Source: Sipunculus nudus
Lineage: Eukaryota; Annelida; Sipuncula; Golfingiida; Sipunculidae
NCBI GenBank assembly: GCA_026874595.1
Contig: CM049314.1
Coordinates: 71,376,300 to 71,440,299, forward strand
Direction: 5' to 3'
Length of the DNA: 64,000 bases
How positions within the stretch are numbered: the first letter of the stretch is position 1; every line of letters begins with the position of its first letter. This document shows positions 1 to 23,600 of this stretch, piece after piece. The notes under the pieces are model-generated. The model saw nothing but the letters and a program-made list of their open reading frames with translations, searched no databases and was not told the origin of the DNA. A program made the position numbers and the translations under genes.

Positions 1-119
1 TTAATGGTGTCATATTTTTTTCAACTTATTTATTAATTATATGTTTATAATAATATCAGCCAAGTTATCATTTCATCTTAGATCACTTCTTTTAATGTAT
101 AAATATAAATCTATTTCAG

Positions 120-9982
<9,863 letters not shown>

Positions 9983-11632
9983 GGGGGAAACCAGTCCATA
10001 AAATATTTATGAAGAAACTGCAAGTCCATAAGAAGGCTGTGAATACAGTATGAGCCAGTATGCATTAAAAGTCAAAATTTGAGAGAAGGAGCAAGTCTAC
10101 AGTCACATAACAATGACTCAGCAGTAACCTCCTGACTCCCCACCATATTGTGTCTTTTTTTTTTTAATGCTAGGCTTACTTTGCAAATGTTCAGCAAAAG
10201 CACAAATATTCAGTAAAACTATAATTGACATTCCACTTAATGTGGTGATATCTTGGGCTTGATGAGACAATCTAAGGAAAACTGGCAGGTGCCATTTCTG
10301 ACTTTAGGACTGTAAGGTTATTTGCCATTACATTTCAAGTAAAAAAAATTTAGGTGCTTGGTGTGGATGCCACCCTCCCCCACATTCCCCTCCCCCCACA
10401 TAAAAAAAAACACAAACCCAACACCCATGGTCTGGTACTGACTCAGGTTACCTTATACCCCCCTACATATATAGTCTCTCAATTGTGTGTAAAAAAAAAT
10501 ACACCCTGGTCCCAAAGTGTTACCCCTTTCAAACCACCTTTACCCACTGACATAAATATAAGCAATATAGTAGCACCTCATTTAGTTCAGAAGAATTATA
10601 AACAATATGATTGAGCTTAAGATGGTTTAAACACTCTTGTGAATGAGGAAGGTTCCTGTGTCTTCTACAGTTTAGGTGATATGTGAGTGACAGGTATTTT
10701 GCTGTCGGCAGACTATGCACTAATCCCTGTTGAAATCTCTCAATATTTCTTGCAAACCTCTTATAATTACTGCCTGGAGGGACCACAACTCAAAGTGGAT
10801 CTTAACCAAGGTTTTTAAAAAATAGATATGGATACAGCTGTATTAACAGCAAAGGGGTACAATGCACTAGGATACAGTAGCTTATGAGTGTATCCCAAAT
10901 GCTTTGCTCATACTTATGTAGACATGAATATAGATATGGTTAAGTATATTAGAGGTGCTGCTGATGTAAGTATAAAGTACTTCACACCTTTGTACCATAT
11001 CCCTGTCTGTATCTGTGTGATATAGAGCTTGTACTATGGTTTATACTGTATCAGTACCTGTTTCTATATCTGTGCTAGTACAGCTTCAAACTATAATTGA
11101 TTGGTTCCCATAACCTGCCTACTATTCTTGAACAAACACCGTTACCTTCAGTAGGTACTGTCTTCATAGAATCTAGTTATGTACTATACCTTACCTTGGA
11201 TAAGTAGTCATGGTTTTGCAGGTTTATATATGACACATTTTTTTCTTTCTGCTTCTGTATACCGTTCATCCAAAGATTAGTCATTAATACCTTCTACACA
11301 AAGGCTTATAATATTTCTGTATACACTTTCTTTTTTTTACACTTAATCATGTGAATCATGTGTTTCATACCTTCTTTTCTCAAGCAACAGATTAGTTAAA
11401 TGCTTATCAATTGACCACTTTCCATTATATCACAGAATCTTACCAGTTGGTCAGCTTACAGAATTAGCCCTGTATATAATAGCATATTATACCTTTCAAG
11501 ATCATACCATCAACTCATTAACTTCCACTCCTATGCAATGGATAGGGGACACTGTTGTCAGCTCTGAGCATCTGTGAGGAAATTATTCACTTCTAATTAA
11601 AATGCCCGGTGTATTCATGGTTCTACTCAGCT

Positions 11633-11638
11633 AATAAA
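11633..11638 (+). terminator. ATG16L1: Candidate ATG16L1 poly(A) signal
   Basis: A perfect AATAAA lies about 1.65 kb after the stop codon. The AATAAA at 12369-12374 is an alternative. Which is used cannot be seen from sequence. Confidence 0.35.
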
Positions 11639-12550
11639 TATACAGTAAATTTTCCATCATTCAAATTTTTCAAGTTTGACTTTAACTTTGACATGTGTCA
11701 CAATACCTCAAGAATAGTTATTCAGATCAATTTCTATTTGACATGACAGAGAGATGTAATCTGAGGGTTTCCCAACCTTATAATGGTTTTGTCACTCTCT
11801 GTAAATGTGATGATTTTTATATAAACTTTGTGATTTTTCATACTGGTAAATATTTATCTTATTTTCATGCTTGACTAAATATTAAGATTGTTGAATATAA
11901 AGAAAAGATAATAATTAGTCTGGGGCTGGGGTCCTTTGGATGAGATGTTTCTTATAACTCTTATTTAATAATGGTCATATTTAATTACATTCCCACTTTT
12001 TTCCAGTTTAATTTCCTATTTTGACTTTTTATTTGTAGCTATTATTATCCTGTTTGCATCAAAATGGGTCACCAACCAGCCCAGCATGGCTGTAAAGCCA
12101 GTTGTCAAAGTTTGCTGACACCCACCAGCTCATGGACTTATGTATGTGGGTAGCCTGGGCCTGTGTTACAGACATATTTTGTAATAAGGATTATTTCTCA
12201 TATACCTTTGTTGTGTTTAAGTGAAACATTTTATGAGAGATTTCCCCTTACTTCTCTGATCGTTAACTTGATCTTTTGACTTTTTAAACAAATTCATGCA
12301 AGCACTTATAAGCAAGTCTCACTGATTAGTGTTTTCAAAATAATTTATTCAGTGTGATGTTCCTCTTCAATAAAATCTTGAAAACTTTGCTAACATATGG
12401 CCAACCACTCTGAAATCTAATGAATAAAGTGGCACCTTGTGACCAAATGTGTACAAATTAATAAATAAACTAGTGGCCGAATTGTGTTCTTTAAATAAAA
12501 TACATTGTTTACTGATATTCATATCTTCTAGCAACCAAGACCCTGATAAG

Positions 12551-12580
12551 CCCCCCCCCCCCACACACACACACACACAC
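12551..12580. repeat. Poly-C followed by (CA)n microsatellite
   Basis: A run of about 14 C is followed directly by about nine CA units. Confidence 0.9.
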
Positions 12581-15500
12581 CCAATTTACCTCTCATGCAA
12601 ATATGTTCACAGAAAGTTCTGCTGATTTGCATTAACATTCTTCAGGAGAAATATTCTTTGTATTACTCCTTTATATTGTTACAATTCCCCAAGATGTATC
12701 AGTATTTTATCAGGTTTCTTTGTATTTAATGATGGTTCAGTTCATTATTATATCTTGGGTATGTTCTTTGCCATATTTTTTATCGTTTACAATCATGGAT
12801 TCATTTCTGCACTGGTGCAGTTTACAGCTTACCTTTTTATTATGTGTCATTTTGTAATTTCTAATGTTTCTATTTCTTGTGCTAAAGTTGTCTCAATTAG
12901 TTTATCTCACACTATAACCTGTTCTTTATGAGGGTGTTACTGTGGTGCAAAAGAGTTTCACAAACATAGTTGTATGTAACCTTTCATAGCATTTATGTCT
13001 TTGCTAAAAAGTTTTCCATGCAACATATATGAATAAGAAATTTATTTTGTTACATCATACCAGTTTATGAAGATTTCCTTAATTTAATGTATTAATTCAA
13101 TCACACAACCACACATATATCGCCCAAAATTTGTTGACACTTTCTTCTTTTCTATGATTACCTGCTTTGCTGCTGCACCATCATGAAACTGTAATTGATG
13201 AATGCATACAGCTTGAATTTGTTCTTGTTATGTAGACTTGAGTCATTGTTAAGTTTAAATCTTAATTATCTGCACAAGATTACTTGCAGAAAAGCAGGTG
13301 TTGATTTATTGTCAGTTTGATATTTGTGAGTAGTGACAGGTCAATTGGCCAGATTGCTTGTATAGTTCTGCAATCCAAGTGAAGAGTGGCAGATCAAGTT
13401 TATTGAAAACTGTAGCGAAAATCTTCATTTTGTTTCCTTGTTTTGTTGACAATGTCTCACTGATTACAGATGTCATGTAACCCAATAGAATTCTGACCAG
13501 TCTGAGTCATGTATATGCTGCTTGTTTGGGATGTAGCATACATATTCAAGAATACTTAAGATTTAAAAAAAGCAAATAAAAGGCAAAAGTTGAAATCATG
13601 TACACATAAATAAAATGTTTAGAGATCTGAATATTCTAATACTTTAATTTATCAGCATGGAATAAATTAGGATATATGAACATTCAGATATAAACTACCA
13701 TGAATAGTTAAGGTAAAACAAAAAAAGCCATTTTTAAATTTTGTTGAATTAAGATAATCCAGTGTTCAGAAAAGTGTAAATTTCATGTGAACCTTTCTAT
13801 ACACCAAATTATCTTGTAGAATTATTCAGCAGGTAAATCTTGCCACAGAAATTGCCTTCAGTGTCATTTAACAATAAACATGCAGCTTCTTCTCTGTTGT
13901 GTATTGGTCATACAGTCAATTTAACAAAAATAGGTGCAGGTAGTTCCCCTGCTTGCTACAATGTGCTGTATTAACTATTCATGCTTAATACTTTATGCTC
14001 CTTAGGCAAGTGTCCATAACATGTTAAGCACTACAGTTGGCATTTTGATGTTAATTATAGGGTTCTCCTTTTGGTTATAGTGGGCCCCCAATCCAAAAAT
14101 CCAAATCAGAAAAAGTGACTCAGAGGCCATGATGCTCCGCTTATGTAAAAATAAGTACAAACTGATCATTAACAAGAAAAAAATCATAATTGTCGCAAAA
14201 ATCCTTATGTTAATTTTGTGATTTACTTTATATAATTTTTGGACCAAACTTTTCTATTCCCCTCTTTAACAGGTCTCATATTAAACCATAAAGTTTATAT
14301 GATTAAATCATGTTTGGTTGTTTACATTAAGTAAAATGAATTAGGATAATCTGGTTCAGTTTACAATGACTGTTTTATTGCAATAAAAATATCAATAAAA
14401 AAAATTATAAGACTTTGCTTTCTCAAAATAAGTAGATTCAGTGAGGACCCTGAACACAATCTGATTCTGAAAAAGGTTTGATTTTATTTTCACACTTGTC
14501 ATCAAACAGTGCAAATTTTATCCTCATTTTACAATTAGGGGTACATGATATGTCGGATGCACATGGATACTTAAACCAGCTGCTGGTATGAAAATTGTAA
14601 AATATAGGAAATTTAATAGGACATTTCAATGACAGTACTGAATAAACAGCATATTTTTTTTTATAAACAAGCAACCCCTGCAACTGAAATTATGTATTTC
14701 TATGAAATGTGCCTTGTACGTTAGTTATTCAGAAATTACCTTGATGTCATAGTGATAAGATGTTTCAGTATACTGTAGATGTCACCTCTATATTGTGTAA
14801 GAATGTAATATGTTGGGAGTTTTGAAAACTGCATACCTGTCAGTAATTGGCAGAGAGCAGCCAATCAGAAAGAAGTAAATATCTTATTAGCCAATCATAG
14901 AAAAGTGTTGCATCTTGGTAACCAATTAGCTAGATGTGAATATTTATACACCATGCATTAATGCTGTTTACTTTGAACATGAATGTAACTGCCAGATCTT
15001 TTAGCCGTATTTTCAAGCTTTTTCACCATTCTGTTCAGAAAATGTAATATATTATATTGTTTAAAATTTTCTCGATCAGTTTTGTTCACATAACTATGTA
15101 TTTGTTAATTTGTTTATCCATGTATATCTTTAGTGTTTATAAAAAAAAGTGAAATTCATTTACAGTGGATTCACACAGCCAAAGGCATTCAAATAACATA
15201 AGATTATTCCAGATGAACATGAACACATCATAAATATAGATAAAATTACAAAGAGAAAATTAATGTAAGTACTACATTTATGAAGAAAAGCTAAGCCTTA
15301 TAAGGTTAATTGACCTCAAGATATAAAAATAAGAAAATAGTAGACCTCCCGTTATTATGCATCAAAAGCTGAGTTGTTTTGTACCCATTCCAAGATGGTG
15401 GTATTTTAATGTCAGGAATTCAGGTGCTCTTGTCAAATCACACAAAGTATCAGCCGTGAGATACTGAGAGCATGCTCACATAGGTGAACATGTAATATTC

Positions 15501-15604
15501 TGGTATTTCTTGAGTTGCATGTTTTTTTAGCTCAGCTGACTGAAAGTCATCTGAGCTATAGCGATCACTCTTTGTCCGTCGTCCGTCTGTCCGTCCGTTA
15601 ACCA

Positions 15605-17880
15605 GGCACAAATCGTAACCGCTGAACCTAGAACCTTGTAACTTGGGATTAAGAGAGGTCCATGAAAAATCTCCTTGGAAACCAGAAATAAGGTCTCTGT
15701 TACCCATATCCTTCGAGCTATGGGGCCCCAAAGTACCCCCCAGAAAAGTCAAAAATTTCATACCAAAACTTCAATATCTCATTAACTACTTGACTGATGG
15801 TCATGATTTTTGGCATACATATTGATCATGAGATGTTCCATCACTTCCTGCAGACTGGTGGCGCCACCTGTATTTTTCGATTTTTTACAAATTTTTTTCT
15901 CTATTTTTGAGACCTTTAAAAATGTGAACATCTGTTAACAAGGCACAAATCGTAAAGCCTAGACCTAGAATCTTAATTCTTGATACACTGAGAGGTCCAT
16001 GAAAAATCTCCTTGGAAACCAGAAATTAGGTCTCTGTTACCCATATCTTTCGAGCTATGGGGCCCCAAAGTACCCCCTAGAATAGTAAAAAATTTCATAC
16101 AAAAACTTCAATATCTTAATAACTACAACACTGATGGTCATGATTTTTGGCATACATATTGATCATGAGATGTTCCATAAGTTCCTGCAGACTGGTGGCG
16201 CCACCTGTATTTTTCAATTTTTTTACAATTTTTTCCTCTATTTTTGAGACGTTTAAAGATGCTGTCATCTGTTAACGTGGCACAAACCGTAACCGCTGAA
16301 CCTAGAATCTTCATTTGCGACACACTGAGAAACCTATTAAAAGTCTCCATGGGAACCATAAATTAGATCTCTGTTACCCATATCCTTCGAGCTATGGGGC
16401 CCCAAAGTACCCCCCAGAAAAGTCAAAAATTTCATACAAAAACTTCAATATCTCATTAACTACTTGACTGATGGTCATGATTTTTGGCATACGTATTGAT
16501 CATGAGATGTTCCATCACTTCCTGCAGACTGGTGGCGCCACCTGAATTTTTCGATTTTTTACGAATTTAAAAATGTGAACAGCTGTTAACAGGGCACAAA
16601 TCATAAAGACTGGACCTAGAATCTTCATTCTTGACACACTGAGAGGTCCATAAAAAGTCTGCATGGAAACCTGAAATAAGGTCTCTGTTACCCATATCCT
16701 TTGAGCTATGGGGGGCTCCCAATAACCCCCCAGAATAATGGAAAATTTGATAAAAACAAACTGCAACATCTCAATAACTACAACACTGATGGTCATGATT
16801 TTTGGCATACATATTGATCAAGAGGTGTTTCATCAGTACCTGCAGACTGGTGGTGCCACCTGTATTTTTTCAAATTTTCACAATTTTTTATTCTCTATTT
16901 TTGAGACCTTTTAGGATGTAGTTATCTGTCAACAGGGTACAAATCGTAAGGACTGGACCTAGAATCTTCATTGTTGACACACAGGAGACCCATGATAAGT
17001 CTCCATGGACACCTGAAATTAGGTCTCTGTTACCCATATCCTTTGAGCTATGGCACTCCAAAGTACAGCTCAGAATAATGGAAAATTTGATACAAAAGCT
17101 GAAGTATCTGAACAACTAATGCAGAGATCACCATAATTTTTTTCATGGATATTGATCATGGAGTGTTTCATCAGTTTCTGCAGACTGGTGGCACCACCTG
17201 TATTTGTTCGGGTTTTTTTACGAATTTTTTCTCTATTTTTGAGACCTTTAAAGTTATGAACATCTGTTAACAGGACACAAATCATTAAAACTGGACCTAG
17301 AATCTTCATTCTTGACACACAGGGAGACCCATGAAAAGTCTCCATGGAAACCTGAAATTAGGTCTCTGTTACCCATATTCTTTAAGCTGTATGGCTCCAA
17401 ATTACCCCCCAGAATAATGGAAAATTTGATACAAAAACTGCAGTATCTCAATAACTACAACACTGATGGTCATGATTTTCGGCATACATATTGATCATGA
17501 CCTGTATCATCAGTTTCTGCAGACTGGGTGCGCCACCTCTATTTTTTTCAAATTTTTACGATTTTTTTTCTCTTTTTTTGATACCTTTAAAGATGTGGTT
17601 ATCTGTCAACAGGGTACAAATCGCAACAACTGGACCTAGAATCTTCATTCTTGTCATGCAAGGAGGCCCATGAAAAGTGCCTGTGGAAACTTAAAATTAG
17701 GTCTCTGTTACCCATATCCTTCAAGCTATAGGACTCCGAAGTATCCCTCAGAATAATGGACAATTTGATACAAAAGCTGAAGTATCTGAACAACTAATGG
17801 GGAGATCACCATGATTCTTTGCATGGATATTGATGTTTGTAAGTGTTTTTATTAGTTTCTGTAGACTGGTGGAGCCACCT
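15605..17880 (+). repeat. Seven-copy tandem array, unit about 338 bp
   Basis: Each unit runs from GGCACAAATCGTAA through TTAGGTCTCTGTTACCCATA, a GATGGTCATGATTTTTGGCA stretch and CTGCAGACTGGTGGCGCCAC. Unit starts are spaced 314-342 bp. The open frames across it are products of the periodicity, not genes. Confidence 0.9.
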
Positions 17881-17888
17881 GTATTTTT

Positions 17889-19095
17889 GTACCCGCCAAA
17901 ACGAAGTTTTGTGGATACTATGTTTTTGACCGGGTTCCTCCGCCGTTGCTGCGTTGGTTTCCAGAGAGCTCCTCTGGGACTTGATTTTATCAGCTTTCCA
18001 AGCTCATATCTCGGGAACCGTTTGACTGATCAGGAAATAAAATTATACTAATGTAGCCCTTGGATAGCTCTATAACATACACAAAAAATGGTGGCGCCAC
18101 CTGTAACCATGTTTGCACAGTGTCCATCTGTTCATCTGCCTTTGGTTAAAATCACTCATATCTCTGCAGTGAATTGACTAATTCACCTGAAATTCGGCAT
18201 GCGTATACATCCTGGATAGCTTTCTTGATTTTATGACAGGTGGCGCCACCTACATTCTCATTCACGCTGATGACATCCAAGCTCATATTTCGGGAACCGT
18301 TTGACCGATCGGGCCAAAATTTTGCATGTGTATAGATCTAACATAGCTCTTTATCATACGCTACCTGCAACCATTTTTGCACAGCGTCTGTCTGTTTGTC
18401 TGCCGTGCGATAATGTCACTCACATCTTGGCAGTGGTTTGACATATCTGCCAAAAATCATGCAGTTTTATACATCCTGGATAGCTTTCTTGATTTTATGA
18501 CAGGTGGTGCCACCTTTATTCTAGTTTATGCTGCAGACATCCAAGCTCATATCTCGGGAACCGTTTGAAAGCTTGGGCTAAAATTTTGCATGTGTATAGA
18601 TCTCACATAGGTCTTTATCATACACAAAACTGGAGGGCCCACCTGCAACCATTTTTGAACATTTTGCACAGTGTCTGTCTGTTTGTCTGCCGTGGCCTAA
18701 AATCACTCATTTCTCTGTAGTGGTTTGACATAACTGCCTAAAATTTTGCAGGTTTATACATCCTGGATAGCTTTCTTGATTTTATGACAGGTGGCGCCAC
18801 CTACATTCTAGTTAACGCTGGACACATCCAAGCTAATATCTCAGGAACCATTTGACTGATTGGGCCAAAATTGTGCTTGTGTTTAGATCTCACATAGGTC
18901 TTTATCATACACAAAACTGCAACCATTTTTGCACAGCGTCTGTCTGTTTGTCTGCCGTGGGCTAAAATCACTCATATCCATGTAGTGGTATGACTTTTCT
19001 GCCTAAAATTTTGCATATGTATTCAACTTGGACAGCTTTCTTGATTTGTGGTAGGTTGCACAACCTACATACACATTTAGGCTGCAGACATCCAT
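17889..19095 (+). repeat. Four-copy tandem array of a second Helitron-like family, unit about 275 bp
   Basis: Units share CCAAGCTCATATCTCGGGAA, a TTGCACAGCGTCTGTCTGTT-like stretch and GATAGCTTTCTTGATTTTAT. The array begins after the hairpin-forming head CCAAAACGAAGTTTTG at about 17895. Confidence 0.85.
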
Positions 19096-19397
19096 GCTAA
19101 TATGCAACATACCTCATTCTGTTTCCCCTTGCCACTCAATCCATGCCTCACTTCACCCATTCCACTCTGATTTTGGCAGATACACGTAGTCACTTGTCAG
19201 CTACCCGTATTCTAGTTTTTAAAGTTTACACATTTTTTCTCTATTTTTCAGATATATAAATACAGACTAAATCTTGGCCTGTTGGTTACTCTGTTTGATG
19301 CTTCAGTTGAATGGGTATCTACCATTCTGATGATAAAATTTCCTTTTGTGAATCTCTTCCCAGTCAGCTGAGCGTCATGACCCATGGGTCACTTGTT

Positions 19398-20695
19398 ATA
19401 CTAATTTGTCATATTGTGCTGAGAAAGTATTAATGACATTAATTTGACTATTAGGAAATTAAAAAAAATGAATGACAGTTATATATACATGTTAAATATA
19501 TATGATATATTTTGAATGTTTTAAATATCTGTGAAATCAGCGGCATTTGTCGGTCCCTTGACTTAATAAGGTCCTTTACTGCCCAAAATAAACGTCAGTA
19601 ATAATTTAACAACACAAGAAAATAAATGTTTAAGTGTAGATGGTCTGTTCAGTTATGCAATCGTATATAGGTCAGAAATTTCACTACATTGCATTTTGTT
19701 TAACTCTGTGCTCGAGTAAACTTGATATTTGTATGTATAATATAACTGCATGTGTGAAAGAAACAAAGAATACACTCTGACATCTGTAGGCTAAAGGAGG
19801 GTTTGATGTTTGCTTGTGCTGTTTGAACATTCTGTTTTATTCAATTTTCTATTGCTTATCCTTTTTTTTAAAATTTAGTCCCTCTGTTGATGTGCATTGG
19901 CCTAGGCATGTCAATTTGTCTTTTTTCTTAAACCGTTCAAACTATGTATGCTTATTTTCTTCTTTAATGCCCAAAATAAATTTGTCTTCAAATTTAGAAA
20001 CTGATAATATCCCCTTGCAGTGTTCTGTATTTTATCATTCAATGAAATCAGTGCTTTAATTTAGCTGTCAATGCTAATATTGTGCATTGTGTTAATATCT
20101 AAGCAGTGTAACAATGTATCCCCACCGTTGATCAGTGTTCAGGTCAGTTTTCGAAATAGTTGTAAATTAGTTTTACGTGTAGTGTAAAGAGCATGGGATT
20201 GCTATATTCAGGGTTTAAAAAAAGTGAGGGAAAAGGCTTTATCTTACAGTGGGTGTTATTTTCATAACATCGAAGTTTTTATTGTTACAGATTTTGACGA
20301 ATTAAAATATGTAGTATTATAAAAAAAATTTCACATTACGGTCAGTATACTGCGCAGTAACATTAATGTCATGTACAGCCAGTCTATAGGCTTCACTGAA
20401 GTGAAATTTTCAAGCGAGTTATTTAGTCCTGGTGACCATCACGTTAATTCTAGGCTTACCTACCATTTTAATCTGTTCACATGACAAAAGTCGGACCTCG
20501 CATATAAAGTATTAGGGAAAGCAGTTGACAGCTGTGCTGACCAATGCTAGTGCTGGCTACTTACTCAGATAGACGGACGCCCGTCCAGAACTCATGCTAG
20601 GTTTTAACTCTTGTTCAGTCGTATCAGATGCAACTTAGGTCCCACTGGAACAGGTCAATTGTTATGTGTTCATAACTGTATTAAGCCCCGGTCTG
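19398..20695. other. Intergenic AT-rich sequence
   Basis: I see no gene, RNA or terminal repeat structure here, only short unsupported open frames. Confidence 0.6.
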
Positions 20696-23600
20696 TGTAA
20701 GTCATCTGAGCTATAGTCGTGGTCCTTTGTCTGTCGGCTGTCCGTCCATCCATCCGTTAAACTTGCACGTACTGAAACCGTTGGACTTACGAATCTGAAA
20801 TTCGGCATTCCTTTAGATGTCCCCAAAAACTCCTACTATACCGAAAATTGGGTCACTAGGACTTCATTCCATCGAATTATCAAGGAAAAACCTCCGTTTT
20901 CCATTTAAAGCCAATTGTTACACTTCAAGACTGCCTAATATCAAAACCAATGACCTGATATTGACCATTTTTAATATAGTAATTCCTCTACATATTTCCT
21001 ATGTACAAACCTGAAATTACTTCAATATTTTTTAAATTCTTGAAGTAATGGGCCCAAAAATAATGCACTTTGTAAAAAATCAGGAAATATGTTTACTCCC
21101 TGAACTCGAGAATTGCTGAAGCTAGAGACCTATTACATTATTTAATCAAGATTCAATTGTATACCCAAAATTAGTTTTGAATTTTTCAAATTTTATAAGT
21201 TATTAGTATGATTGTAAAATCAGTACCTTAAATTTTGCCTAATTTTGATCATGGCATGTTTGTTTCCTGTAAGCATTGATGATATAATTTTCATATCATG
21301 CAGAAATAAGGATTTTAACTTGTTAATTTTGAAAATTGAAAGAAATTGGCCAAAAACTGTAGCTTTTATTAAAGTTTTTAGCTCAGCTGACTATAAGTCA
21401 TCTGAGCTATAGTCGTGGTCCATTGTCCGTCGTCCGTCCGTCCATCCGTCCGTCTGTCCGGATGTCCGTCCGTAAGACTGGCACATTTCGACACCGTTGG
21501 ACCTACGAATCTGAAATTTGGCATACAGTTAGATGTCCCCAAAATCTCCTACCATGCCAAAAATTGGGTCAATAGGACTTTGTTCCTTTGAGATATTAAG
21601 GAAAAACCCCAATTTTTTATTAGAAATCTATTTTCACACTTCAGGACTGCCTTATATCAAAACCACTCATCTGGTTTTCTTCATATTTACCATAAATATT
21701 CCTCTATATAGTTCTTATGTACATGCCAGATATTAAGTCAGTATTATATAATTTAAAAAAGTTATAGGCCCAAACATAATGGACTTTGTAAAAAAATCAG
21801 GAAGATATTTGGTCACTTAAGACCAAAAGTGTTAAAGGTAGGGACTTTTTTTCCAGTAATACAACTTAAATTAATCAAAATTTAATTGTATACCAAAATT
21901 AGATAAAAATCTGTCAAATTTTTTTTAAATATTGGCAAAAATATAAAATTGGTACCTTAAATTTTGCCAAACTTTGGCCAAGGCACGTTTTTTTTCTGTA
22001 AGTACTGTGGATTTAATTTTCACAGCATGTATACATAAGGATTTAATCTGGTAAAATCTGAAATTTGAAAATAAAAGCTGCAAAATTAGGCTAGTTATTA
22101 AATTTTTTTGGAGGCTCTTGTTGTATCCCCATACATTGTCAAGCAGTCCACTTTGATGACTGTAGGTCATTCAGTGCACATCTCTATGCTCCCCAGGCTG
22201 TTGGCATAATTAAAATTCCCCAAAATCTCCTACCATACCGAAAATTGGGTCATTAGGACTTTGTTCCTTCCATAAAAAAAAGCCATTGTTACACTTCAAG
22301 GCTGCCTAATATCAAAACGACATCTGTTTTTGATCGTATTTAGTATTCACATTCTTTCATACATTTTCTATGAACATACCAAAAATTAGGTCAGTATTGG
22401 GTATTATTTTGAAGTTATGGGCCAAAACAATGCAATTTTTAAAAAAATCAGGAAATATATTTACTCACCTAACATGAGAATTGCTGAACCTAGAGACTTT
22501 TTTTCAGGAATATAACTTTATTTAATCAAGATTCAATTTTTACCCAAAATTAGATCTGAATTTTGCAAATTTTTCAAGTTATTAGCATAAATAAAAAATC
22601 AATACCTTAAATTTTGTCCAACTTTGGCACTGTTGATTTAATTTTCACATCATATATACATAAGGATTTAATCTTTTAAAATCTGAAATTTCAAAGAAAT
22701 TGATTGGAAAGAATAGCTTTTATTCATGTTTTCATACACCATGTCAAGTGTTGTTTACATCTAGCCCACCTAGTAGTACAGCCTTCACTTGCATTATGTA
22801 ACCCACCCCAGGAAGCTTGCCTTGGCCCAGCTTGGCCACTACTAGCAGGCTTCCCCTCTGCCCTGCACTCACCCCCCCCCCCCCCCAGCTGGTGCATAAA
22901 CTAGATGAATGTTATAATTTTCTGTATTTTATTTTATTCTTGGACATGCTACATTTTAGATTTTGTACTGTACCACCAGGGTTACAATGATTAAAGTGTA
23001 CATTTAATTGTGTCCAGAAAGTGGTGTATTGCTATGAAAGTGTGGATGTTCATGAGATAAGTAATTCCTTACTTCAGAAGAGTAAAAACTTCACTAGGTG
23101 TGAAATTGACTATTAATTCAAGTAATAAATTAAAACTGGGATAGTAATTAGCACAATGATATTGTTTGTCCCTCATTCAACCAACAGTGTGTATACATTA
23201 TTTGAAAAGATGTTTTATTTTATCAAATTTACTTTTATTTTATTTTGGTGAATAAAATTAAGCATGTACTGAAAACTCCAATGTGCAAAACTTTTTAATA
23301 GTGATTCAAGGAATATTCTTGTAGATGCCATGTTGTGGCATTATTTTCTTTTAAATATAGTTTAAACATTTATGATTTAAAAATAATAAAATATATGTGT
23401 ATGCATTATATGACCCAATATGAGCTACACTCTGGATATATGATGATTGCAACTTTTGCAACAATTCTAATATTTTAACTTATAGTTTCAGTTTTTTACT
23501 CTGTATATATAATGATTGCAGCTTTAGCAACAATTCTAATATTTTAACTTATATTTTCAGTTCTTTTTTATTCAAAATTTATAAAACCTGTATATAAAAA

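Larger units (their letters stand above)
9983..15525 (+). other. ATG16L1 3' UTR and downstream AT-rich sequence
   Basis: No further gene is recognisable over 5.5 kb. Candidate poly(A) signals AATAAA occur at 11633-11638 and 12369-12374, so the 3' UTR could be long. A poly-C/(CA)n tract lies near 12551-12580. Small open frames have no recognisable domain. Confidence 0.55.
15526..19397 (+). mobile_element. HINE-type element 2, composite of two families
   Basis: The left end TTTTAGCTCAGCTGACTGAA and right end GTCAGCTGAGCGTCATGACC with CACTTGTT match family A. From about 15605 to 17880 seven tandem units of about 338 bp repeat (starts near 15605, 15941, 16280, 16594, 16936, 17273, 17613), each with a GGTGGCGCCACCTGTATTTT-like motif. 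At about 17889 a different head appears (GTACCCGCCAAAACGAAGTT), followed by four units of about 270-287 bp (near 17998, 18268, 18540, 18827) with CATATCTCGGGAACCGTTTG. So a second family is inserted in, or fused to, the first. No protein is encoded. Confidence 0.75.

Noticed and set aside
15643-17793. Many similar small open frames on both strands
   Set aside because: They recur with the 338-bp tandem unit and share no start or domain; they are products of the repeat.
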